64,000 nt of DNA from Tenodera sinensis (Eukaryota; Arthropoda; Insecta; Mantodea; Mantidae), in the NCBI GenBank assembly GCA_030765045.1, contig CM060963.1, positions 121,898,735 through 121,962,734 of the forward strand, in the 5' to 3' direction. The position numbers and the translations under genes were made by a program. The notes under the pieces were generated by a model. That model saw only the letters and a list, made by a program, of their open reading frames with translations. It had not been told where the DNA came from and did not search any database. Position 1 is the first letter of the stretch. Every line of letters starts with the position of its first letter. This document shows positions 55,205-64,000 of the stretch, in pieces.

Positions 55205-55546
55205 GGGCCATTTCCTTAGCGCGGTGGTAGCGTTGCTGTTTACCAAGAGGGAGACCCAGGTTTGGTGCCCGGTACCGGTGTGAGGATTTTTTCCCTCCGG
55301 GAGACCTAGTTAGTGGTGCACTCAGCCTCGTTAGGGGCCTGAGGGGCCAATTGAAGAGCTACTTGATTAAGAGAGTAGCGGTCCCTGGCCGTGAAAACCG
55401 CATAACAGGTCCGGAGTGCCCGGGGCGCTGACCACGTTCCACCCTCCAATACTGCACGCCACTCATGATGCCTGTAGTGGACAGAGGTGAGGGACGCAGC
55501 GGCCGGGCGATAGGCTTGGCGGAAAGAGCTATTGCACTAGGTTTTT
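55205..55546 (+). mobile_element. SINE-E, full length, exact 10-bp TSD
   Basis: Head GGCCATTTCCTTAGCGCGGT, GGTAGCGTTGCTGTTTACCA, box B-like AGGTTTGGTGCCCGG (mutated), ACTCAGCCTCGTTAGGGGCC, GGCGCTGACCACGTTCCACC, CTCCAATACTGCACGCCA. TSD ATGAGTTCAA at 55195-55204 and 55547-55556. This copy defines the family length at about 340 bp. Confidence 0.94.
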
Positions 55547-55556
55547 ATGAGTTCAA

Positions 55557-55677
55557 TCTGAATTAAGTTCCTTGGAAACAATAAATTATAAAAAAACAAA
55601 TGTTGTGGAAGATGTATAACAGTAAGATTAGTATTTAAGGCCACCTCTCTGGGACAAGAACAACATTCTCCATAAGT
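55557..55677. other. unassigned
   Basis: Short gap, nothing recognised. Confidence 0.3.
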
Positions 55678-55687
55678 AGAATAGAAC

Positions 55688-56195
55688 AAATGGCGGCGTC
55701 GTGGCCGAACGGTTAGACCATTCGCCTATCACCAGGGACCCGCATGTGGTATTCATGATGAACGAAGCGGCGTCTGGGCGGGTTTTTCCCGGATTCTCCG
55801 GTTTCCCACATTCCACCAACTGCTCCATCATCACCTTTCCATTCATCCATTACGCCTGCATTTCACTTAATCCTCTTCTCACTTTCATAGCTGGTGCTGG
55901 GCTGACCACCCGCTTCCATGTCTTCACTCTGTCCGGTCTATAGATCCCAACATGCATCTGATCCTAGGCACAGGCTTCTAAGTTCTAGAGGGTGGAAGTC
56001 TTCCATACGGGGAGGGTAATCAAATACAGAAGAAGAAGAAGAAGAAGAAGAAGAAGAAGAAGAAGAAGAAGAAGAAGAAGAAGGAGGAGGAGGAGGAGAA
56101 GAAGAAGAAGAAGAAGAAGAAGAAGAAGGAGGAGGAGGAGGAGGAGGTGAAGAAGAAGAAGAAGAAGAAGAAGAAGAAGAAGAAGAAGAAGAAGA
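55688..56195 (+). mobile_element. SINE-A2 with expanded (GAA)n tail
   Basis: Head GGCGGCGTCGTGGCCGAACG, GTTAGACCATTCGCC; the box B word is deleted (ATCACCAGGGACCCGCATGT). Body GATTCTCCGGTTTCCC, CCATCATCACCTTTCC, GGCTGACCACCC, CTTCACTCTGTCCGG, GGGGAGGGTAATCA, then a GAA tract. TSD AGAATAGAAC at 55678-55687 and 56196-56205 lies outside the GAA tract, which is therefore part of the insertion. Confidence 0.93.
56029..56195. repeat. (GAA)n-(GGA)n microsatellite, SINE tail
   Basis: GAA units with two GGA blocks. The poly-Ser/Pro frame on the minus strand is a repeat translation. The other A2 copy (2269-2607) has only a short GAAGAAG tail. Confidence 0.97.
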
Positions 56196-56205
56196 AGAAT
56201 AGAAC

Positions 56206-56929
56206 CAGTAACTGAATATGTAATATGACTTAGAGGTTAAACCCATAATAAATATAATTTAAGCTCTTCAGAGCAGTTAGGACAACAGTAAGAAATAGAG
56301 CTTTACCAAATTTCGAAACAGTTGTATTTGAACTTTAAACCTCGTAGCATAGGTATATGTTATTTATGGAGAAATTTGTTGAACGCAGCTCCTTTTATCC
56401 CGACTTCCCCTAACAAGATACAGCAGTAGCCATTAAAAATGCTGTAAATATAATGAATGATATGTTTGGTTGGACGTGATCAAAAGTGGGACTCGTGTAG
56501 AAGAGAGGTCAGGACCTACAAGCCGAATCCAGTTAGTTGAGGTTACGCGCGAATGATTCTGCCCAGCAGGTTGCATAACATTGCTGAGACACGTTTTCAG
56601 AGTCTTACCTACCGTTTCTTACGATATTCATTAGAGACGCATAACGATGTCGCAATCCTGATGGCCAAGGAAATACAAGCCGGGTTACTAACAGTACCAC
56701 GTTATCTCGTTACATCAGGTATGTGTGCGTGCGTTTCACTAACGATGTAATGTCTTGTGGAAAGGAAGGCTTTCTGAGAATGACAAGGATAAATGATGCA
56801 ATTTTGGTAGCTACAAGCCTGACACATTTTCCTTAAAATATTTTTTGCTGTTGTTATTAGCAGCTTATTAAGCCTATACCGCAGAGGTAAGCAAAATGCA
56901 TATTCCTGATACACATTATACCGAGCTCA
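56206..56929. other. unassigned
   Basis: Nothing recognised. Frames of 65-70 codons show no motif. Confidence 0.35.
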
Positions 56930-57130
56930 GGCAGTAACGTCTGAGGCTCGCATTCGGAAGGTCATAGGTTCGATCCTCGTGGCCGACCTTCCTGACTCAT
57001 GGGTTTTTTGGAAGGTTTTCCGGGTCGCCTGGCGAAAGCTGGGAAGGATTTCCAAATCCTCCAAATTTCCTGTCCCTCCATGTCGTTTCATTAATCATTT
57101 CATTTCACCCTTCAGGCTTTCTTTCAGGGC
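56930..57130 (+). mobile_element. SINE-B1
   Basis: ACCGAGCTCAGGCAGTAACG, box B AGGTTCGATCCTC, CCTTCCTGACTCATGGG, TTTTCCGGGTCGCCTGGCGA, GCTGGGAAGGAT match copies at 19012 and 28272. Confidence 0.85.
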
Positions 57131-57640
57131 TGGAAACGTAGGCGAGCGTCGCGACAGCAGCACGGCAGGGTGAAAGAATGCGCTCTGGAAATTTCTAACC
57201 CCAGACCCCAGAAGGTGAACCTATGGGTGAACCGGGCCTCTATGGGATGGTACATGCACGAGAGAGGAGGGGAGCCGGTTACCGAGTCCCACGCCCCCTT
57301 GGGAGTACGAGCCCGAAGGGGTGGCAGGGTAGAGGAACAGGGTTGAGTAGGCCTCCGCCGGAGTGCTTCTAACTGGGAAAACGTAGGGATCCTACAATTT
57401 GCTCTTGGCAACGTTTCCCGGCCACCCTTAGGATCCATTCGCCTCATCCATACTCCCGGGGGTGCGCCGTCAGGGGCATTGCACAAAAGATCGCCTTTCG
57501 GTTGTCCCCTTTCGCAAATTATCATAGTCATAGAGTCATAGATATAGAGCACATGAACTGAGGAGAGCCCTCCCTTACCACATGGATGAAAGTTTAACTG
57601 ATATGTTGGTCTGTTCTCTCCACTACGAATCGATAGGTAT
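57131..57640. repeat. GC-rich block of unknown origin
   Basis: Markedly GC-richer than the surroundings, with phrases such as GTGAACCTATGGGTGAACCG and CATACTCCCGGGGGTGCGCC. The minus strand has a 191-codon frame (57124-57699), the longest non-microsatellite frame in the window. It is Pro/Arg-rich, has no domain or signal peptide I recognise, and overlaps the SINE end. It is probably an untranslated or 5' part of a retroelement; a real gene is possible but unsupported. Confidence 0.4.
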
Positions 57641-58280
57641 CTGGTCGTCAAATCTACACTTTTGTGACATCTGCGCCAATCGCAGCATGCTATATACATA
57701 ATATGAGCCTATGAGTATATGGAAAGGTTTAAGGCATCTCAACAATTTCTGGATGGTTGTGGGAGACGCTGTCAGACTGTGTGGAAGGTTAGAAATTATT
57801 AGAGTGTAAATGGGAGCAAGGGAACTGCCAAGGAGCAACAAATAATAATTTGATAGGGGGAAAGTTCATGACCTGTTGTACAGTGAAACATTAGACGATC
57901 AGCCACGCCCAGTGCCTTCACTGCCGTTAAGCTCCACTGTGCAGTGCTGATCTAATTCCCAAGCCTAAAGAATGCATATCAGATTACATACTTTGCATAC
58001 TTTTGCGAGTGTGAACAAACGCATCTTAGCTTTCGAGTTGCGGGGAAAAAATATCACATTAAATGCAGGCATGCGATACATATAGAAATAATCGTAAATA
58101 AAGCTATGTGATGTGATGGGTGACATTTTTGGCCCTTTTTACAACAAAAAAGGGTGTTTTTATGTTATATTGAATTATAAACGTACATATTGGCAAAGTT
58201 TACCACCCTATGACTTAATTATGCCAATTTAAAATACTATACTTTTATACAAAAGTCCTATACTTTTCATCTTGGCAGCA
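57641..58280. other. unassigned
   Basis: AT-rich, nothing recognised. May include decayed LINE sequence upstream of 58281. Confidence 0.35.
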
Positions 58281-58860
58281 GAAGAAATTGTGAGAATTGC
58301 TCAAAAGAGTGACATAGTAGCATACGCGTATGCCAACGATATAGCTGTCGGTTCAAAAGACATCAAAACTAATAAACGATATAACTTACAGACAGCAATG
58401 GCGCTATTCAGAACAAAAACCATGCAGAGCATACCTTAGTGAGAAGAAACTATCTGTACTTGAAAGAGTATAAGCTCTTTAATATAAAAACGTGTTGTAG
58501 GAGAATCAAAAACCACCTCGTCTACCTCCTCGCAAGAAAAACATTCCTCATTAAAGACCTCAGAACCTTTTTACTTCTACAGAACACAGAAGCCTCAGAG
58601 AAACTACTAAAATCACTGGAAAGAAGAAGTGAAGAATTCTATGGAAAGGGGCCATGATAGAACGAACGTGGACAACAGCCAACTTCGATATGAGGCATGT
58701 GCTAATAAGAATGACAGTACATGGTTTTCACCATAGGATATGTAACAACAAAGCTTTTCATGAGCCATCGGAAATGTATGTATGTAAACTATGTGGACAG
58801 ATTTCTGAACGCTACCACTTTAGAACTATGGTTCAAAAGGTTACTATCACATAATATGCA
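58281..58860 (+). pseudogene. non-LTR retrotransposon remnant (RT catalytic box and tail)
   Basis: The first frame (58281-58439) reads EEIVRIAQKSDIVAYAYAND, IAVGSKDI. This is the palm motif of reverse transcriptase in which the usual YADD is YAND, so a catalytic Asp is replaced. A later frame (58654-58854) reads RMTVHGFHHRICNNKAFHEP, SEMYVCKLCG, resembling the post-RNase-H tail of LINEs (T-HG-x-F.., C-x-x-CG). Several hundred codons between these motifs are missing, so the remnant is deleted as well as mutated. Confidence 0.7.
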
Positions 58861-59117
58861 AACATGTAAATGTATATCTATGGCTATTTAGCTACAATAA
58901 AAGTATTATTATTACATAAAATACCTGCACATATTAAACGATCTATAACTTATAAATCATTTTAGTCTTTCTGCATGTTATAAAACAAACAGTAAAAAGA
59001 CTACAAGCTTTGTTTTGGATAAGTAAAATATTTTCAAAATTAGTAAAAAAAAAAAAAAAAAAACGTGCTTTCTAGATAATAATAATAATGCTCTCTCCCA
59101 ACTACCTATCAGAATGA
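58861..59117. other. unassigned
   Basis: AT-rich, with an A-run at 59047-59063 that could be a retroelement poly-A tail. Confidence 0.35.
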
Positions 59118-59507
<390 letters not shown>

Positions 59508-59860
59508 ATATATATAAAAGAAAAGATGTCTTTTCATTCGGCAAAACTAAAAATGAAATCCTGCTTCAGAATTAAAATAACTAAATTCATCGCCAGATTA
59601 AGTAGTGAAAATATATGGGCCAGCATCCTCAGCATGGAAAACTATACCAGAATTACCTCGAAGTGAAACTTACAATACACGCCAACTACATCGGATGAAA
59701 ATGCTCTCCTCACTGAGCCGCATGCTGTGTCGAAAAGATGCTATTCAAAACTAGGAACATCTTAGCACAAGTTCCATTCTTCAACAATTTAGCACAAGTC
59801 AAATGGACAACTGTATTGGAGAGCCAGGAGTCTCAGCAGCCTGAGCATTAGATTAAATAA
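59508..59860 (+). pseudogene. LINE sequence downstream of RNase H
   Basis: After the stop a shifted frame continues YKRKDVFSFGKTKNEILLQN. Later words (ENIWASILSMENYTR, TTSDENALLTEPHAV) suggest more decayed C-terminal coding sequence. Homology is too weak to assign domains. It ends near an AATAAATAATAATC 3' UTR-like stretch. Confidence 0.45.
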
Positions 59861-60462
59861 ATAATAATCAATAAATAAAATTAATATTATATCATATCCA
59901 TTAAATTGATCTTTTTCAGCTTTTTCCTTAATTCAATAATGAAATAATTACTCTGTTGTTGAATTGCATACACATTAAAGGTGTTATAAAATTATTTATG
60001 CCTGCTTTGAGAGGAGGAATAAGCATTTTAAAAATCACTTATTTTTTTAAAAACATTTCAATAATTCAAATATTATTTATACAATAATACTATGAACATT
60101 ACGCATGTTAATATCAATAATAAATGGTTACTGCACACAAGAATTTAAGTCTCTGCCTATTAAATGTGAAAAATAAAAATTTCCGCGTAAAACATGACAA
60201 CAAAATACGTATATACCTGATGCCCACTGGTGAACAGAAGTGATTCAGAGATCCATTACCAAGGCTTCCATTAATACATCAATTGGAGTGTGAAAACTAA
60301 TAACATTGCATCCAATTGTTTTTATCTTAGTACCTTATGGCTTTTATTTCATAAGGAAGCGCAACCTTGAGTCGGTAAGTAACATATCAATATGATTAAA
60401 AGGGCACCATTACCAAGAACAGTATACACAAGAGCATAACGGTAGCAATTAAGATGCGAGTA
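59861..60462. other. unassigned
   Basis: AT-rich, nothing recognised. Confidence 0.35.
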
Positions 60463-60945
60463 TATTTTATGAAACGAGCCGCAGCAGGTTACTTCATAAT
60501 ATTCACACGGGCATCTTAAGTAACGTTATACTCAAGTTTCACTATTTGTGCTGGACCATAAATCAGGTTTAAAACATGTACAAAATAGTTTTAATATTCT
60601 ACGCTGCATCATATTGTCACTAGTGACCGATATTTTAGGCTATTTGTTATTCGATTGTACATACGAGAATCGTTACTGCGCCTTCAACTGCGAAATTGAT
60701 TTCATTATTGTGTTGGGTTTAACACAATGATACAAGAGATGCTATAACGTTTAAAAACGTAGACTTCCAAAAAACGAGAATTTATTAAAATTTGATCTAC
60801 AATATTGACACTGATTATTCAGTAAAAGAATATCTTTATTTCATACACGGGAATCGATAGCTTCGCTTTCAGCTACGTGGGAACGTGCACAAACGGTGAA
60901 GCTTTTATTGCTACATGCGGATCTTTTGATTGTTAAACGAGACTT
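60463..60945 (+). repeat. long-range direct repeat DR1, right copy
   Basis: Aligns with 728-1055 and, after a gap equal to the LTR-like insertion, with 1561-1680. This copy is uninterrupted and holds one unit of what became the 42-bp minisatellite in the left copy. The 60-codon frame inside is not conserved in the left copy, arguing against coding. Confidence 0.75.
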
Positions 60946-61194
60946 CAGTGAAATATTTACACACTAGTTCTTGTGGTCACATGTTAAGTGAACTCCATCG
61001 TCGCACTTCACACTTATTTATCACTTTAAACATTTCGATATGCTCATATCAGGCTCTTTTAATTTTTCTTTGCAGTTTTTATTATTATTCCCGACGACAT
61101 CCGTGTTGAGGGCTCCATGTAGGCACACACACTGTTCTGCATTTATAGCTGTCCTTAAAACTTTATTTTGAAAAGATTGTAGGTATGTGCTATA
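60946..61194. other. unassigned
   Basis: Nothing recognised. Confidence 0.3.
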
Positions 61195-61330
61195 ACATTT
61201 TAAGCTCCCACGGTGATAATTAATTATTGATTAGACCTTCTCGGGTTACTAGGCGTGTAATATTTATGAAGTTGCTCGAGCTTTCGACCATATTAAACTC
61301 CGTGGCTATCATCAGGAAATGAATAATAAT
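61195..61330 (-). repeat. Penelope-like terminal sequence with hammerhead-like motif
   Basis: On the minus strand CTGATGA (61309-61315), a possible stem with loop (AGCCACGGAGTTTAATATGG), GAAA (61282-61285) and the palindrome GCTCGAGC (61274-61281) stand in the order of a hammerhead ribozyme core (CUGAUGA, stem II, GAAA, stem III). Such cores are known in the terminal repeats of Penelope-like elements. The NUH cleavage triplet after stem III is not apparent, and stem II is imperfect, so this is at best a decayed copy. Confidence 0.4.
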
Positions 61331-62440
61331 CAATAAATGGCCATCCCAAACTCGTCGTCTTCATCGGGAACTGCATAAGAACGTTAAAACGTCCCATGTT
61401 CTATTAACTATTCGGTTATGTTCTTGACCGGAACACTTTAAACTTTGTTTAGAATTGTCAATGAATAATTATAAAATCATGGTATTATACTTATATTTTA
61501 TAGCACTTAGAATAACTTGATCTAAAATTTGCTAATTCTTAACTTTAAAAACAATATTCAAACTAAGAGTTGTTTTTTTTATGGTTTAACGACCTCTAAC
61601 CACGTGTTTCATACCAGACAACATTAATATTTTCTATTCATTTTAAGGATACAAATGGGATACAATATGCTACTTGAGAGAAATGCCGGGTTATCCTTTA
61701 ATTAGAACAGATAGTAGAGTAGCAGAGGGGGGGGGGGGGGCAGAAAGAAGAGAGAGCAAATCTGATTGTATACTGTTAATTGGTCACAAACACCTTTGCA
61801 ACTTAGGATCAATAAACCAGTCGTCCTTCATTCAGAAAGATGACAAGTGACGTAATCCTACGTCACTAAATGTTGTGTGGAAGTACCTTGAATGTGAATC
61901 AAGGCTGAACAAAATATAAATTCTTTCAATAGTAAGCACGCATTCCTTTAAGGAATAAAGTATCAAAGAGAAAATAAAAAATGCGAATAAAATTACTTAT
62001 ATCAGGTCTAAAATGCTGAGAAATGTTACGAAATACTAGCAGTTCAAAAGTGGTATGTTATAACTTTTGGATATGTAAATATCCAGTGTTTCTATGAATG
62101 CATAAATGGCAACAATCAAAGATTGTATTACGAAAGTATGGATAACTGATCCAGGTACCAGTTACTCTATATTTGAGGACTAGGACCTACGAGTTATAGT
62201 GATATTATCACTATTGCAATAGTTATAAAATAGAAGCGCACTACCTTATTTTCCGAATTTCCTTCAGAATTTTATTCGGGAAAGAGGGAATGCCAAACAC
62301 AGTTTCAGATTTGCCAATTTATTAACCTTGAAATGGATCACTTTATAATAGCACGTGCTTCTTTCATAAGTGTATTGTGTAAACGAATTCATGTATTTAA
62401 TTTTACTGTTCGCCTGGATTGGTAGCTATGTGGTCTCACG
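61331..62440. other. unassigned, 1.1 kb
   Basis: AT-rich, with a G-run at about 61727-61740 (18-nt G-rich stretch). No coding or transposon motif recognised. Confidence 0.35.
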
Positions 62441-62455
62441 AGCCGCCACTGATCA
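62441..62455 (-). mobile_element. hAT-type terminus
   Basis: CACGAGCCGCCACTG is, on the minus strand, CAGTGGCGGCTCGTG, which fits the CAG-x-G start of hAT TIRs and is the partner of CAGTGACGGCTCGTG at 48681. No second end was found nearby, so element limits are unknown. Confidence 0.4.
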
Positions 62456-63875
62456 CAAATAACTGAGAAAGAAAATCCATTACATATATCAAAAGCTGCA
62501 TCTTCAACTACAGAGGAGCATCTCCTTTCGTAGAAGTGCCACATCCTGCCGGACACTCGTGAGGTCAATCTCTTACATCCTGGACTTGATCCTGTTTAGG
62601 CTGCTGAAAGGAGCAAGGTTGGGGAACTATTTCTCCGAATTTTCTTATTCATCATTTTAAAATAATTCCAGGCACTCTTACGTCAACGGGCCGACTCTAT
62701 CTCAGGTTGTAAATCTGAATTCGATTGTAATAATATATGGCATAGACGTATCGCGGACTTTCCAATGCCTTTTTACATCTGTTCTCTCTTTACGTAAATC
62801 AGTGGAATCCATTACCGTAATATGTAAGTGTGCTTTTCACGTGGCGCATCCTGTTTGAAATGCGCGTTTGGAGAAACGTGTCTGAATACTTGCTCTCATT
62901 AGAGAGAATCCCTACTCACACAAATAATAAAAGTGGAATGGAACAAGGTGCGTAATGGCAGTGTCGCTGTTCGGTGTACTCTTTGCGTGCCTAGCACCAA
63001 AAATCGCAAATTGAATGTTTTCGGTTTTTATCTTCAAAGAATTGTCAACAGACATTTTCGAAAGACTTTTACATTTACAGAAAGATCAGAGGAATTGATG
63101 GTTGCGGTGCAAAATGGATTTGCAAACCATTCTTATGTATTATCGTTTTTCTCATTTTCTGGAAACATTTTAAAAACTGGGGCCTGAGATTTTGTAGGTG
63201 GAATTTCCAAATGCCATCAGCAACACTAAATAACGAATAGAGTAAGCAAAACGATTCTTGGATATAGGGCAGTTCAAATCTCTCTGGAGATATTTTTCGT
63301 TATTTGTTATTATTCAATAGACTATTTGCACTGACTGTATGAGTATTTTAAATGTTATGTATCCCCTAAGAAGTCTTCACGTACCCCAGGATGACACAGG
63401 ATGATGCTGTAGATGACTGCAAGGAGTGTATTGACATATTTTGGATTGTGTTACATTTTGTAGTGGGGTCATTCTTAAACCATTTTGTTTACTTTAGGTA
63501 TTCAAATGCATATTTAACTACTTCTAAATCTATTTTGTACAATGAGACAAACACCACATGTAAGAGACGGTGGCTTTCAATCAAGGAGGAACTTTATCTC
63601 AGAGATATCGTATACTGCCATCATTGTCACGACCTAAGAGTTAATTTAATGCACAGCATGGCAAGGCCAAGGAAGACCTGTGTTGTAGCCCTCACAGAGA
63701 CCTTGACGTGAGAAGATGTTATTCCGATTCCGTTTCATTATATCAGGAGTAAAAATAAAACTGTCTTTCCTTAATGGAAGTGCGAGGCCAGTATATCGGT
63801 TGCATGCCTTTATGGTTTGATCTTCAGGTTCGAGCTATGGCCGCGAAGCAATAGTTTCACACTCTCTTCCACTTA
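62456..63875. other. unassigned, 1.4 kb
   Basis: Two plus-strand frames (62933-63187, 84 codons; 63391-63711, 106 codons) were examined. Neither shows a known motif, transmembrane pattern or splice-site context that I can defend. They are noted for a homology search only. Confidence 0.35.
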
Positions 63876-64000
63876 TGTATACTAAATAGAGAAAGTAATC
63901 TCTTCCCCAAAAACTTGAGATCAAGATTTCACTATAAATACGGGTTAAGAGGCTTTATGAATAAAAAAAATAATTTAGAAAGGTGTGAGTGTGTTGTGTG
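63876..64000 (+). mobile_element. ACTTTCTCTACT repeat, cut by window end
   Basis: AAATAGAGAAAGTAATCTCT, CTTGAGATCAAGATTTCACT, ATTTAGAAAGGTGTGAGTGT follow the start of the family in plus orientation. It continues past the window. Confidence 0.75.

Noticed and set aside
61274..61315. functional hammerhead ribozyme
   Set aside because: The core words are present, but no NUH cleavage triplet follows stem III and stem II is imperfect. Retained only as a tentative repeat motif.
62933..63711. two plus-strand frames as possible exons
   Set aside because: No known motif, no codon periodicity I can defend and no splice context. Left as unassigned.

Overview
The window looks like repeat-dense intergenic DNA from a large arthropod (insect) genome. 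The signs are AT-rich sequence with no operon-like gene packing, tRNA-derived SINEs with target-site duplications (TSDs), non-LTR retrotransposon fragments of Jockey-like and RTE-like type plus LINEs carrying RNase H, hAT, Tc1, mariner and piggyBac-like DNA transposons, LTR remnants, and long (TG)n and (AAT)n microsatellites. A cockroach or termite is my best guess from the style of the repeats, but I cannot prove the order from sequence alone. I found no convincing host protein-coding exon, no true tRNA or rRNA gene and no CRISPR array. Most open frames above 100 codons are microsatellite translations or lie in mobile elements.

Layout. 1-2 kb: half of a diverged 60-kb-spaced repeat pair, split by an LTR-like insertion and followed by a 42-bp minisatellite. 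2-6 kb: a SINE, an LTR with a primer-binding-site-like junction, and the first copy of an abundant family that I call the ACTTTCTCTACT repeat. 6-8.5 kb: a hAT element with 8-bp TSD inserted in the 3' end of an RTE-like LINE. 9-16 kb: SINEs, an (AAT)n tract and a 592-bp inverted-repeat element. 16.86-18.73 kb: five near-identical tandem copies of the reverse-transcriptase tail of a Jockey-like LINE. 19-31 kb: SINEs, a LINE tail, LTR, a long hairpin element and microsatellites. 31-38 kb: LTRs, a dead Tc1 element with intact terminal inverted repeats (TIRs) and a mariner fragment. 38-49 kb: SINEs, pentanucleotide tracts and a 0.7-kb repeat pair in which a SINE insertion and its empty site can both be read. 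49-57 kb: a piggyBac-like miniature element, a SINE with a 13-bp TSD, one ACTTTCTCTACT repeat nested in another, and a SINE whose tail has become a (GAA)n tract. 57-64 kb: LINE remnants including an RNase H frame carrying an in-frame isoleucine run, the second 60-kb repeat copy, and a Penelope-like or ribozyme-like motif.

No gene network operates here. The biology is that of mobile elements: insertion, nesting, decay, tandem amplification, and microsatellite growth next to SINE and LTR sequence. The most unusual structures are the two-step amplified LINE-tail array, the in-frame microsatellite inside an RNase H domain, the 130-bp-arm hairpin and the high-copy ACTTTCTCTACT family. SINE letters (A to H) and family names are my own labels, not database names.
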